A DNA stretch of 64,000 nt from Sisyra terminalis. Its lineage: Eukaryota > Arthropoda > Insecta > Neuroptera > Sisyridae. Shown in pieces: positions 11,471 through 24,392 of this stretch (the first letter of the stretch is position 1; every line of letters begins with the position of its first letter). A program made the position numbers and the translations under genes. Under the pieces are notes generated by a model. That model saw only the letters and a program-made list of their open reading frames with translations. It ran no database searches and was not told where the DNA came from. The stretch lies in the NCBI GenBank assembly GCA_958496175.1, contig OY292278.1, positions 11,346,001-11,410,000 on the forward strand. The letters run 5' to 3'.

Positions 11471-11810
11471 ATCAAAAGTAAAAATTTCTGTGAGATTATT
11501 CAACGTTTATCGTCTAGATATAATAAATGCGAAAACGTAAACTTAAAAAAAACCCTGTTTTATTAAAAAGAAATATTTAAATTTTCTCCAAATTAATTTT
11601 TGCAAACTTTTCAAACAATTTCGAACACAATTTTCGAGAAGCTCATTTTGCTTTTGGTTATTTTTTTAACAAATGTATACAATATTTTATCCCCACATTC
11701 CATTCTATCTAAAAAGATCCCTGCAACTCACTTTAAAAATTTAATGCTTTCTACTGAAAACCCGTAGACTCAATTATTTGAGTCTGTTATCAGTTTCTGT
11801 AATCCTTCTT

Positions 11811-12676
11811 TAACCGCTTTGGTTATCAATTTTTTTATGAAACCTGTAGAAAATAACTTTAATAAAAAAATGGTTAATTAAATTATATGAAAAGTATTTT
11901 TGTTAGAATAAGAATAGCTTTTGAACTTTATTCGAGAAAAGTATGACTAAGTTTGAATACGAATAAAATTGGTATCAAAGTATCGAAAAAGAAGAAACCC
12001 TTTTAAAAGCTCAAGTATGCCTTTTATGGGCTCAGAACCGGCTATAGGAATGCTGATTTGACCAACATTAAATCTAACAGTCAAATGGACTCAAAATGAC
12101 CAAATAAAATTCTGGAATTGCTATTTAGGAGGCAAATTTTCAAAAGTAATGATAAAGAAACTTTTAAAAGTCGAAAACCAACTTTTAAACTTATGAAGGA
12201 AAGAAAGCAGAAAATGTTTAATTGTAAAAAAGTCTATGTAATTTTTTAATCGCTTTGGTTATCATTTTTTTTTACAAAAGCTACAGAAAATAACTTTAAC
12301 AAAAAATAGGACAGATAAATTATAAGGAAAGTATCTTTGTAAGAATAGGAACAGCTTTTGAAATTTATTCGAGAAAAGCTATATGAATAAAATTGGTAAG
12401 AATATGTTGGTATTGAGGTATCACAAAAGTAGAAAAGCTTGTACAGGCTAAAGAATACCATTTATGGGTTCAGAATCGGCTATTGGAGTGCTGAATTGTA
12501 CAACACTAAATCTAACAATCAAATGGACCCAAAATGATCCAATAAATTTCTGGAATAGCTATTTAGGAGGCAAATTTTCCAAGGTAATGCTAAATAAAGT
12601 TTTGAAAGACCAAAACCATTTTTCAAGCTTAGGAAGGAAGGATATCAGATAGCTGGTAGCTCTATTAATAGAAGAT
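11811..12676 (+). pseudogene. LINE RNase H relic, tandemly duplicated
   Basis: Two direct copies lie at about 11811-12240 and 12247-12676, offset about 436 bp. In the second copy, from 12464 the frame reads MGSESAIGVLN, then IKWTQNDPINFWNS, then GGKFSKVML and LGRKDIR, a stop, then LVALLI. This order (G-E-AIG, W, FW, G..SK, LGR.D.R.L) resembles the C-terminal RNase H part of insect I/Jockey-group LINEs. The first copy has further stops. Neither is functional. The duplication includes non-coding flank, so the tandem event came after the LINE inserted. Confidence 0.55.
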
Positions 12677-12905
12677 CGAATTTGAGAAGATATTTGAAAA
12701 AGAATCTAAATAATAATATACGATGCTGTAAGATTGTAAATTCCATCTCTTTATAATCTACCTATTCTACCGTTGGTTTATAATCATATGCACTATGATA
12801 AAATATCGTTCATAAAACATCGCTCATGAAGAACAATATATCGTCGATATTTTGAACAATATATCGTCAATATATATCGATATTAAAACATCGATGTTTA
12901 TGAAC

Positions 12906-13157
12906 ATTCTTCATCATTCCAGGGGCTTCTCTTTATAGTTATTTTGTACTGAATGCTAAAATTACTATTGTGGTCCAGTTTTGATACTAGTTTCATTTAA
13001 AAATGCAAATGATATATCGATTTTTTCAAGCATTCGTAACTTAACATTCTTTTCAATTATTCTTAATTGAAACTAGTATCAAAGTTGGACCACAATAGTA
13101 ATTTTAGAATGCAATCCAAAATAACTATAAAGAGATGTTCCTGGAACGATGAAGAAT
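12906..13157. mobile_element. Foldback element, 252 bp
   Basis: The left arm starting ATTCTTCATC (12906) is the near-perfect inverse complement of the right arm ending GATGAAGAAT (13157). Arms are about 90 bp with a spacer of about 70 bp. Matching internal words include GGTCCA / TGGACC and GATACTAGTTTCA / TGAAACTAGTATC. No coding capacity. Confidence 0.8.
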
Positions 13158-14472
13158 TAATTTGAATTTCTACCAATAAGATTATTGGCAGAACTGTTCA
13201 CGAAAGATACCTTAAATTATTTTCTCCTAAATTTCGGATTCCAGAATTTAACTTGGTTGAGGGAAGAGGAAAGTAATCACCACCCCTTCTAATATTTCGT
13301 TAGAAATAATCCATCCATAAATTCTTAACTTTTGTTAGTTATTTCCGAAGACATTGCTCTATAGATACAGTTATTTGATGGATTCTGCATTCCAAATTTA
13401 CATTGATTTATTAGAACCACTAAGCAAATTCTTACGAAAATTATTATAAATTTTAATTTCTTCGAAAACGTTCATAATATTCTATAATTAGATCAAACTA
13501 AAATAGAAATGTAGATATTTTTTCCAAGGTTATTCTCAGGGAAAACATTAATAATCCTATTAAAATGATATCATCGGTCAATGCTTTTCGAATTTATTTC
13601 GTTTTTCCGAGAAAATCATTTTTTTTTCGTGCTTGTTCCGTTTCGGTTGAATACATTCGGTGGTGGTATGTCAAAGACAAGCAACATTGATTATTTTTTC
13701 TGCTAACAACTAAAAATGGGAAGACAAAAGCATGGGGAAGGAAATGTCTCAGCTTTTTTTTATTTTATTTTGTTAAAGAAAGAACAATAAATCTAAATGT
13801 TTTTTTTTTCTTCGGACATACAAAAATTATTTAAAAGGACTTTTAACACCTTTTTAAATACAAAGATGTACACTGGGGACCAAAAGTTTGAAACCAGTTG
13901 TATACATGTGATAATTAACCAGAATTGGCTTCAAATATTAATAAAAAATTTACAGAAAGATATAATTTTGTAATATTTCAAAAACTAAGATGCAACAAAT
14001 ACGTGTACGAATACAAAATAATACAAGAATAAACAAATGTTAAAAAAATGTTTTCCAAAAACTATTATAAAAAGAAAAATGTATGATTGTTCAATAGTGA
14101 TGAGCCAGGGGAATTACAATTGCAGCAAAATGTTCCTTGTTTTCATCGTATGAATTTATTCTTTTATATTTCAAACGTTTTATATTTGACTCAGCAATAT
14201 TCAGACTTGAATATTTAAAACTGCAAACTTCTTGGCAGCGAATAGTTGGAAAATGGATTTGAAAAGTTGAAAATTTTGTAATTCGACGAAAAAGCTATGA
14301 GTTTAAATAAAAAATGATTCTGCGCTGATCGATCGATAGCTAAACTTTACAGACATTTCAAAGTCTTCAATTTTATGTAAACTTTGAAGAGTATTTTTGG
14401 AGATGATTTGTGAATAAAATTTAAAATAAATCGGCAAGCCAACGGTTCTATAGAAAATAAGTAGATTATAGT

Positions 14473-14625
14473 CAAGGTTTATAAATTACACAGGTTGCCT
14501 CATTAGAAAAAAAATGACGTCATACGAAGAATTTTGAAATTTGAATCAGTCTGAACATATGTACAAATTTCTTCTGGATACATCACGCAGCGCATGAAGC
14601 CACCTGTGTATTTTATAAAACTTGG
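14473..14625. mobile_element. hAT-type MITE, 153 bp, with 8-bp target duplication
   Basis: ATTATAGT at 14465-14472 is repeated exactly at 14626-14633. Ends are inverted: CAAGGTTTATAAATTACACA at the left, ACACAG through TATAAAACTTGG in mirror form at the right. An 8-bp target duplication is typical of hAT elements. Two further partial copies occur at 36887-37158 in the opposite orientation. Confidence 0.85.
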
Positions 14626-14659
14626 ATTATAGTAACATTTTGTACGTTGGTATTTAGAG

Positions 14660-14882
14660 CAGTGATTCCCAAACTTATTTGGACTATCACCCCCGTTCCA
14701 GCAAAATATTATCCAGCGCCCCCCCGATTTTTTTACATTAATAGCAATTAATAAGGGATATAAATTTTATTATAGTGTTACCATTTTTCTAATTATTTTC
14801 TTTTTTTTTCATGCTTTCACCGCCCCCCTGGTTTCCTGCAGCGCCCCCCAGGGGGCGGTAGCACCCATTTTAGGAATCACTG
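14660..14882. mobile_element. hAT-type MITE, 223 bp, with perfect 8-bp target duplication
   Basis: ATTTAGAG at 14652-14659 is repeated exactly at 14883-14890. Termini are CAGTGATTCC and GGAATCACTG, a typical hAT end. The interior is unusually C-rich (runs of 6-7 C), unlike its surroundings. It lies only 34 bp from the end of the MITE at 14473-14625. No coding capacity. Confidence 0.9.
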
Positions 14883-15418
14883 ATTTAGAGGGTTGTTTAT
14901 AAAATTGCCAATTTTTTGGGTATCAAATCTTTTGACGATAAAAAGAATAGTTATTGACTTCTTAAAATAAAATAAAGATTGATAGATTCGAGTATAAAAG
15001 TTAGGTAAATGAGTCGCAAAACTAAATCGGGATAGTTAATCACGATTTTTTTTTTCTTCAGGTCAATAAATCGAGTGTTATGGACGAGTGAATGAGTTGG
15101 GGTAGTAAGTCAAATAATTGCTGAATTCTTCCCTCTAGCTTTATCTATCATTAGCAAGGTTCTTTAAATTCGGGGAGTCTATTCTTCACTTCTTCACATT
15201 AATCTGTCGTTTTTCTTTTTTTAAGGTGAAACATTGATAACTATAATGTAATAATTTAAGGTTTCTGAATTTGAGAGGGTATTAGTTTTCTAATGCTCCC
15301 TAATGCTGAAATGATTAAAATATTATTTTTTAAAGAATAATATAATGGAAACTCAATGAGAAAGAATTTGAGGTTTAAATATGATTCAAGATTAACCCCG
15401 AGTAACGTTATTTACTGT

Positions 15419-15554
15419 TACCATACGATCGCTATTGGAAAAAAATCAACTTTAAAAAAAAAGAAAATTCCCATGAGCAGTATATGGTAAACCTTTGCGT
15501 TGTGAAACTTCCCGTTTTTATCCCTTTTGTATAACATTCCCTATCGTATGGTAA
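15419..15554. repeat. 12-bp inverted repeat pair, possible small MITE
   Basis: TTACCATACGAT at 15419-15430 and ATCGTATGGTAA at 15543-15554 are exact inverse complements enclosing 112 bp. No clear target duplication was found. Confidence 0.45.
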
Positions 15555-17353
15555 TGCAAAAATTGAATTATTCGCCACAACAACAGGCAAGGGCGCAAAA
15601 AATTCCTCGCGTTTTTCTTTATTATAATTCCTCTCCTATGCCCCACATTCGATATTGTTTTTCATCACGACATCAACATAAATAATTTATCGTTTACGTC
15701 AAACGCCTTACGTAACCCAACATGAAATTATTTTCTAAAAGAAAAAGCCACTTTTAAAAATTCAACATTACTTTTTTCGCAAGCTTTCCCCATTAAATCT
15801 CTTCTCGATAACCGACCCCTCTATTCAAATTAATATAACCTCATTATTAATCGTATAATTATTTGGCTGAAAGATTTATTAAATGCATAGAGTGTGATTG
15901 ATAAAATCTTTAATTACCGAGGGAAAATCGCATGCAGATTTCCAAACTTTGATGGAAAATTTTAATTGGTATGGGAAAATATTTAATGAGTAACAATTAT
16001 GTTAAAGTGCACGCAAAAATTATGCGATTTTTTTTTAATTTTTGCGAACTGTTCCTGATCAGACAATATCGATAAGAGGGTAATTGATCCGACCCACATT
16101 GCCATGTGGGAAATTTGTCCGTGGGGGTTGAATTTTTTCACAAGATCATATTAGCTCGTGCCAATTTATATTCATTGAAACTTTTATGGCCCACCAGAGG
16201 GCTTTATAAACGTCGAAAAGGGTTGCAAAATAAATAACCGACCATATATAATTTGCTAGCTATGAACATATCGAAAAACGAATGAAAAATGGGGGTTTCT
16301 AAGACCAAAATTCAACCAATATGAGTAAGTTGTTGAAGAGAAAAAATTTTTAATTAATTTTTTTTCATTGCAATATTTATTTACGATTGATGGGCAACAG
16401 ATGGAAAAACCGCAAGAGAATTTATTAACAAACTTTTCCAATCAGAATTTTGTCAATTAAAATGTTTATAATTATGTTTGATTTTCAATATGGTTTTTTT
16501 TTTGAACTAAATTAAAACTTACATTAAAATTCTCGTAAATTTTCCAAAGTTAAACATTTAATTTTCTATTCATGCAAAGCAAATGAGACTTCAAAAACAG
16601 ATCTCGTAAATTTTTCAAACTAATCGATCCCATAAATTCGCCCGTATAGTATTCAAGCAGAAGATAACTAGTTTTGCAAAACATTTTCCGTCCCCCGCTT
16701 TTACTCACGGTGCAAACTTTCATCCAAGCCATTTTTCTTTCGTATTATTCTCAACATTAAATGAAATCTTTATTAGCTCATACTTCATCCCGGCAACGAA
16801 ACTATGTACGCTTGAAAGCTCGACGAAAAACGCTGTGTAAAACGACGAAAAAAGCTCGCAACTACTTGCCAGGCTTTGATCAACCTCGATTTTTCCTCGG
16901 ACTTTCATCACCGTTCCTGGTGAGGACAGGAACTTTTAAAAGCTCAACGAAACGAGAATGGGAAACGAGGGACAAGAAATATATCGTAAATATCGACGAG
17001 AACAAGAAAACGATACGAAACGTGAGTGATTGAAAGTATTCAAATGGTGTGGAATGGGGTTGGGTGGCATTTTTAATCAAGCACTATCAATATTATTATT
17101 TATTCTGGCATAAATCTAAAGCGGAATAGGGGACTAAGAGCAGTTTGAATTTTTAATGTAATGAAAAACAGATAGGTATTTCGTTACGGGAATTTTAAAA
17201 TAGCAAAGCCTTCAGAGCTTTGATCGATTGATTTTTCCTTGTATAATGAGATGGTGAAAAGTTTTCGCTTATTCACAAATTTGATGAAAGAACCAAGGGT
17301 AAGTTTTAAAAGCATCTTAAGTTGAAAAAAAATAATTAAAAACATATAAAACA

Positions 17354-18385
17354 CTACTCTTGATTTTGTATATTGATGATATTTTTAATAGGCTAACTAA
17401 TGGGGCTCTAGTTTCATAAGCGGATGATACAGTAATATGCTGCTCTGGCAGTACTTGGGCTGAATTTAACCTTATTTTAACTCAATGGTTACTCAAAATT
17501 GACTATTGGTTAAGAGAAAATCAGTTGTCTTTTATCATAGAAAAGTCTACTTATATTACGTTTGGTAGTTACATTGGTAGTATTCCTGATAATTTCCACC
17601 TTAAAATAATTAATTTTGAACTTAAAAGAGTAGATAATTGGGATCTGGGATTAAGGGGGATATCTGGGACTAATTTTCGATGCGCACATGAAATGGAACT
17701 TACATGTTTATGAATTAACCAAAAAATAAGGTACTTTTTATTCTTATTCTTTAAATTGAGCAAATGCTTAAGTCACTTGGTATTAAAAACTATTTATCAT
17801 GGGTTATTTGAAAGCATAATCAACTATGGCATAATTGCATGGGGTGGGGCATACAAAAATAGTATTAGACCATTAACTAGTATCCAAAATTGTTTTATTA
17901 ATTATTTCACTTCACGTAATATTGTTGATACACCCCTTGGTATCAGGGAATCATTTATTATCAGTGCTTTAACATACTACTATAGTGAATGTAAAGAACA
18001 ATATAATAATTAGTGTACACAAATTAGATCTAATTTATTAACTCTGTCAAGAACTAAAAGATCTATTAGCACTAAAAATCCTTATCTTGTTGCAATAAAA
18101 TATTTTAATATGTTACCTAACCACCTTAAAACTCTTAATTTTAAGCCAAAATTATTGAGGAAAATATTAATAAGCCTAATTGGTAGTTTGAGTGACTAGT
18201 CATTAAGATAATTTTCATTTAAATCATATTATTTATTTTATTGATAATTTTATTTTACCCTATAATTCATTATATTATTACTCTGTTTTTAATAAATGCA
18301 ATTGTTATGTAATATTCTAGTTGTATGTACAGATGCTTTGCATCTCTATAGAATGTATGCTGGAATTAAAAATAAATAATGATAA
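17354..18385 (+). pseudogene. Non-LTR retrotransposon reverse transcriptase relic
   Basis: From 17354 the frame reads LLLILYIDDIFNRLTNGALV, then S, a stop at 17416-17418, then ADDTVICCSG: the RT catalytic block with its expected Phe/Tyr codon replaced by a stop. Downstream, LLKIDYWLRENQLSF fits the RT segment after the ADD motif. From 17756, HGLFESIINYGIIAWGGAY and LTSIQNCFINYF match the typical LINE C-terminal region (Y-GI-WG-Y...LQ..). Stops and frameshifts break it throughout. It ends in an AATAAATAATGAT-like tail near 18385, as LINE 3' ends often do. The clade cannot be fixed by eye. Confidence 0.75.
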
Positions 18386-18404
18386 TTTGCATTTAGTAAT
18401 AAAA

Positions 18405-19414
18405 AGGCCCTAGCCAGATAAGAAGGTCTAAAATACCCCCATTGCAATCGGGCTAATTTTTTTTCTGAAAATACCTTACAGTATGGACAACATCTCAGCC
18501 AAGTTTCAACTCAAAAATATGGCGCGTTGTTATGTAAAAAATATTTTTTTTTTCAAATTCAATATTCTCTGAAACTGTTTGATAAAACCGAAAAAAGAGC
18601 TTATGAGTTTCAAGATATCATTAAGTAGTACTCCGAGAAAAATTCGTTCATGAATCAGATCGATCGATCATTGTTAAAAATACGATTTATTTTTCAAAAA
18701 TTTTTTTTTATGCCAAAACCGTTTGGTACATCTTAGTTTTTTTTTTTCTATATAATCTTCTATCATCATGCTACAATAAATAATTTTTTTAGATTTTTAT
18801 AAATATTAAACAATAGTTAAAAAAAAAGATATATGATTTAAACATTTTTTTGTGTGCTAAAATCTTTTAGTACCATCACGTAATTTTTTGTACATCATCC
18901 CCTTGTCTCAGTTTACTAAATATAATTTTTTCGTATTTTTAAAAATGTTAGATAATGGTTAGAAAAATTTATTAATTTTTTAATTTAAGTATTTTTTAAT
19001 TCAGTTTTTCAGCTATAACGTACTTAGTTTTTTTTTAAGTAATTTTTCTAAAGATAATAGAGGATTATATAGAAAAAAAAACTAAGATGTACCAAACGAC
19101 TTTGGCATAAAAAAAAATTTTTGAAAAAATAAATCGTATTTTTAACAATGATCGATCGATCTGATTCATGAACGAATTTTTCTCGGAGTACTACTTAATG
19201 ATATCTTGAAACTCATAAGCACTTTTTTCGGTTTTATCAAACAGTTTCAGAGAATATTGAATTTAAAAAAAAAATATTTTTTACACAAAAACGCGTCATA
19301 TTTTTGAATTAAAACTTGGCTGAGATGTTGTCCATACTGTAAGGTATTTTCAGAAAAAAAATTAGCCCGATTGCAATGGGGGCATTTTGGACCATCTTAT
19401 CTGGCGAGGGTCTT
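18405..19414. mobile_element. Foldback element, about 1.0 kb
   Basis: The left arm (about 18405-18775) and right arm (about 19045-19414) are inverse complements with scattered differences, around a spacer of about 270 bp. Outer ends read GGCCCTAGCCAGATAAGA and, inverted, GACCCTCGCCAGATAAGA. Inner matching words include GATCGATCGATC and CTCCGAGAAAAATTCG. It begins 20 bp after the LINE relic ends. No coding capacity. Confidence 0.9.
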
Positions 19415-19778
19415 TGCAAGAAAATTCATTTATTTTAAAATAGGCAGATAAGTAGTTGAAGGAATGGCTGTTGGTAATTCAGGAACGAAAAACGAAAAAA
19501 TAATGTCATTCCATAATTCTATAAAATTGCGTTCGTCCTACAAAAGAAGTTGAAAATTAAAGGTCTTTCGGATTAGTCTAAGCCTTAAAAAATGGGTTTC
19601 AAACTATAAAGCTGAAATTTTTTTTTCCGAAGGACTGTTTTTTCGATTCATTGAAATTAATCAGTTTGTCTATATTTATGTTTTCCGAAGTTTTCATGGA
19701 AAAACTTTCAGATAATGAAATCTATTTTCCAATTTTATATTTCTAAAGTGTTCAAAAACGCAACTAAAAAAACCTTTT

Positions 19779-19796
19779 ATATATATATATATATAT
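19779..19796. repeat. (TA)n microsatellite
   Basis: An uninterrupted alternating TA run of about 18 bases. Confidence 0.9.
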
Positions 19797-21644
19797 TTCA
19801 CCCTCTCTGGTTGTTGAACCTTAAACCATGCACCATAAAGGTAGGTCAACAAAACAAAACGAAAATCCAAACTAATAATTTCCCTCACGCATTGCACCCC
19901 TTTTATATCAATCTCATTAACAATTCCACGAAACCAACTCAGACTTTTCCCCATCAAATCACAATTTTAACTCAAATCCTTATCAAATTTAAATTTTCAA
20001 AAAAAGCTTCACAACTTTTCGTTTCTTAAGTTTGTTTATTTTCAGTACTAACGATACCAAACTAGCACGGAAAATATAAGTTTTGCCGTTGTCTACCATA
20101 GTGCATATAATAACATAAAATATATCGTTAGACTATTGCATGTTTACGAGAAAACTCGTTAAAAGGTAATGCAGTCAGTGGATTGAAATATGTAGGAGTC
20201 AAGTGGAACTTATTACTCAACAGAATTATAATTTATGCATAAGTATTAATAAAAAAGTCAACTGAAAGAACCAAGTGGCAAGTAGGAAAAATAATATTAT
20301 GAAATGGAATTTTTTAGGGAGGAAAGTTTTTATTTCAAGTTGGATCACTTTAATATTGATTCGCTTGGGTTTTTTTTTTATTTTGTTGTGACGAAGTTCG
20401 TTACTACCCTTATTCGTAGTAGTAGCACACCCTTATTAACATTGTAGTGTATTTGTTAAGTTCGTATCAAATTTAATGGAAAAAAACTTTTCCTATCTCA
20501 TTTTTTGTGCTTTACTTTTTTTAACGGAGGACAAATATTTACTCGTTTCTTTTGAAATTTGGAAAATTTACGACAGAATTAGAAAGCTTTCAATTCACAA
20601 CGACCTTAGTAAATTTGTTATTAACATTTTTTTTAAAGTTTTGTCAACTTTGATAGAGTTTTCGTATAGTTTCTGACTTGATGTTATATTTTGTCAATTT
20701 TTTATAAGCCCATCAGCAGTTTTAAAAACAGTTTTACTTTACACTAAATTTAAAAATTTGTTGTTAATATGGCATCACCAAAAAGAAGGCAATACAAAAT
20801 GTAATTTCTTAATTTTGGTTAAGTTGGCAGAAAATACAATGCTTTTACTACTGACGACGGAAGAAGATGAACCACTTATCATTTTTTAAAACTTCAATGA
20901 AATTTCAGAAGTAACCGAACTAATCTATCAAAATTTAGAGTAGAATAAAAATATTTAAAAATCTCCCTTCTATTGATAAAATGTACTAAGAAGGTAAAAA
21001 ATTGATTTATGAACTGAATCTTCGTTTCGATTATACCATCGATATTATGGCGATGTTAGCTATGAAGCTATCTAGTTGTGCATCATAAAGAGGAGTGTAA
21101 TTTTGTTTACAATCAGGTAATATGGAACACCCCTCACTTTGATGTAAAACAAAAAATAGCTAACGATTCTCATAAATTGCCTACAATCGCATTAATATCG
21201 ATGGTGCAATCGAAACGAAGAACTAAAACTGATTGTTGTCATTGGTTTCAACTATCATTAAATTGATACACTTTTACATGTACCTGCGATAACTAGATTT
21301 TTATTCAAAGTTTGGTAGTTAATTAAAGTAGAAATACTTCATCGTTATTCAATTTTACGACGGATTCATGCTTTGCAATTGAGAATAAAGCATATGTGCC
21401 AAAATTCAGCACGATAAAGCGCTGGAGAGTAGATGAAAATTGAGATTATAAATTCCGTACCATATAAACTACAAACAAAGTGAGTTAAAAGTAGTGAAGT
21501 TATAAGTGTAATGGCAGCACGAGTTATTAGAAATGACCTAGAAAGTTTATCGGGTAAGTGTAAAAGCAATTAAAAGCAATCGCCGACAGGAGGATACAAG
21601 GAATGGATACCAGAAAATATTCAAAAAATATTCAGAATATTTTA

Positions 21645-21918
21645 CAAATTTGTTGTGTCCATATTTTACATAATATTATTTAATTTTTAGCAAGAAAGTG
21701 GACATGAAAGGATGTAAATCCATATACTAATAATTAATTCTGTGACGTTTCGGTCCTTTATTTGACCTTCATCAGGCTTCTTAATATATGATGAAAGTCA
21801 AATACAGGACCAAAACGTCGCGGAATTAATTATGAGTATATGGATTTACATCCTTTCATGTCCACTTTCCTGCTTAAAATTAAATAATATTATGTAAAAT
21901 ATGGACACAACAAATTTG
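21645..21918. mobile_element. Near-continuous palindrome, 274 bp, carrying paired hammerhead-like cores
   Basis: Left arm from CAAATTTGTTGTGTCC (21645) mirrors the right arm ending at 21918; the axis is near 21782 with almost no spacer. Each arm carries one hammerhead-like core in opposite orientation: intact on the minus strand (21747-21775) and degenerate on the plus strand (21788-21816: ATGATGA and AAAAC in place of CTGATGA and GAAAC). Confidence 0.85.
21747..21775 (-). ncRNA. Hammerhead-like ribozyme core
   Basis: Minus strand: CTGATGA, then AGGTCAAATAAAGGACC (stem GGTC/GACC), then GAAAC. This matches the conserved hammerhead core CUGANGA, stem II, GAAA. Stems I and III were not resolved. 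Confidence 0.5.
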
Positions 21919-22295
21919 TCGCTTTTTTAAGCATTAGCTTAAATAATGACCTAAGACTTTTATGTTGTCCTCAAATGTGACAATCTTTTGGAAAATTCTT
22001 TCAAAGTTCTCTGTTCTACTCTTTTCCAGCAAAAATTGATCATGCATAGGCAAGAATTCTATTACATGAATGTCCAGTTTAATGAGCCTAACTTTTATGT
22101 ATTACTGTGGAATACTTTTCTAAATCATTCCTATATTCTATGAGGTATTAGTTATGGCTAAATTCAAATGCCAATCCAGATCTTCAGCTCCCATATTAAA
22201 ATTAAAAAAATATTTTTTTCTAGTTTTATGGATCAATTTTCAATTCATCAATCAATAATCAAATATTTTTATGTATATGTTTATGTATAAGATGC

Positions 22296-22323
22296 CTGAG
22301 GAAGTCATGATACGTGACGAAAC
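22296..22323 (+). ncRNA. Hammerhead-like ribozyme core with candidate stem III and GTC site
   Basis: CTGAGGA, then AGTCATGATACGTGAC (stem GTCA/TGAC), then GAAAC. Downstream, AGTAATT (22328-22334) can pair with AATTACT near 22364, continuing to a GTC triplet if one G is bulged. That gives a long stem III ending at a canonical cleavage triplet. Stem I is not evident. It is the only core without an inverted partner nearby. Confidence 0.5.
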
Positions 22324-24392
22324 GTAGAGTAATTGAAAAAAAAATTAATTAAAATGATCAATAAAATTACTTTAGTCAATAAAATGGTACTTTGTTGCTA
22401 ACGTTATTACATTTTGTTCTTAATTAAAGAAATAAAACATCTTCAAGATTCTTTATACGAATATAATCTTTTTGGTTTTGATTCTTTCTTAACTTTATAA
22501 TTAATTTCTCTACCTGAAAAATTTATCTTGCCAATTATTTTATCATTTTTATATCAAGTTATGTTATTTAAAATAAATCGCTAATGAAAAAAATAAGTGT
22601 GTTTCTTGGTGATGGTATTTGGTGTCAAAATCTATCTAATGGAAGGATATGAAGCGATTTTTTGGGGAAGAATTCTGAAATAAACATTTGGCGCTTTGAC
22701 CGGTTATAAAAACTGTATATTAAATTATTCTATAATATCATTTTTCAGGGACAAATGTAGTGTTTTTTCCAATAAAATTTGTCTCTTCAGTATTGTGATT
22801 TATGTATTCAAATATTTTCGGAGTACCGAATGGAATGGGACGACTTGTGATTAAATGATTCCCATTATTGATTGGCGTATTTTTAGCTTGCGTGACAAAC
22901 ATTTCGTTTATATGTACAACTCGAGGAAGTTTGAGAAAAATAGGTTAGCTATATCTATACTGTACACTTGTATGTATAAACTATGAGTAAACACATTCTA
23001 TTATTGGCATAACAATCAACATAAAAAAGCTCCAACGAAAAACATAAAAAACATACTATAAAAGAACTTTCAAACAAGCCAAAGAGCTATTAATAATCAA
23101 ATAAACTCGCACATATCTGGAAAAATAGTTGAGCTTTTTTTTTCGCAAATTTTTTTCAGCCTTGAATTTTTTTTCTCCCCAAAAAAATTTTTAATTTATG
23201 AATTGTTCGGGTGAAGTGAAAGTGAGAGTTAACAATATGTTTCTCCAGTTTCGAATACATCTGAAATGGCTAGAAAATTTGAATATAACGTTGTTAATTG
23301 ACCAATTTGAAATTCAAAATTAATTTGTTCGTAACGAAAGTGTACGCGGATAATATTTAAACGAAGCAAAACCACGTTGAGCTTATCACAACCAACAGAG
23401 ACACAAATTCGTCGAAATTAATTCAATTTTCAGACTAATAATCTCAACTAATTGCCTCCAATTTTCCATTTAATAATAGGTACTCGTCAGTACAAGGACG
23501 CAAAATTGTATTAAAGCCATCTCTAACGCGTTATTCATCGATAACTAAAGTCCCTAACATTATGCTACACTTATTATTAGAGGTATAACGTTCAAACATA
23601 AACGTATATTTAAACATTTAGTACATTTTCAAACTGTATATGTGATTTAATGCCAAAGTTCTTGTATATAATCAACGATGAATTCATTTTGTTCACATAT
23701 ATCAACACCAACTGGCTTAACTTTATAATCCAAACTTTCACATTAATAACAAAACGAGCTTTTGCCAATCGTAAGCTTTTGATCCCAATTCAGAGCTCTG
23801 TGCAAAATGAACTTTCATAAAATGAAATACGAAGAGATAAAAATTTGCTGTTTATTTTCTATTTTTCAATGGAGAAAATTGTCGATGTTGATAAAGTGGG
23901 TTCGTATATATGACAAATGGTCTTCGACAAAGTGAACTAAAGGTTATAACAGCAACGATCTAGTTGAAATCTATCAGCGAAGCTCGAAAGCTCGCTACAT
24001 GGTTTTTGTTTGTTTTTTAGTATCGTGTAAACAAACAAACAAAAAAACAATGGAACTGTACACGAACAATTGAACATCGTGACTGGAAAAAAAGTAATTG
24101 ATATGTGTATCACGTAGATGTAGTGTTAATTATCTGCTAGAAAGCTGTCGTTCGGGGAAAAAACGTTGAAGTGAAAATAAATTAAAAACAAATTTGTTTA
24201 GAACATGTAAAAGCACAAGTTTAAAATCCAAAGAATTCTAAAATACCAACCATATGAAATCTTATTTTTTTGGTAAAAGCTATAGAGCTGGATTTATCAA
24301 AGAAGTTTTGAAGGTAGTGCCTCGGAATTCTCACCTTCAAATATAAAACCCTGCAGAAATATTTTTTCATAAGAAACTCTTGCCAATTTTGT

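Noticed and set aside
16761..17033. 90-codon frame beginning MKSLLAHTSSRQRN
   Set aside because: Opposite-strand frames of similar length overlap it; no domain, splice context or codon signal.
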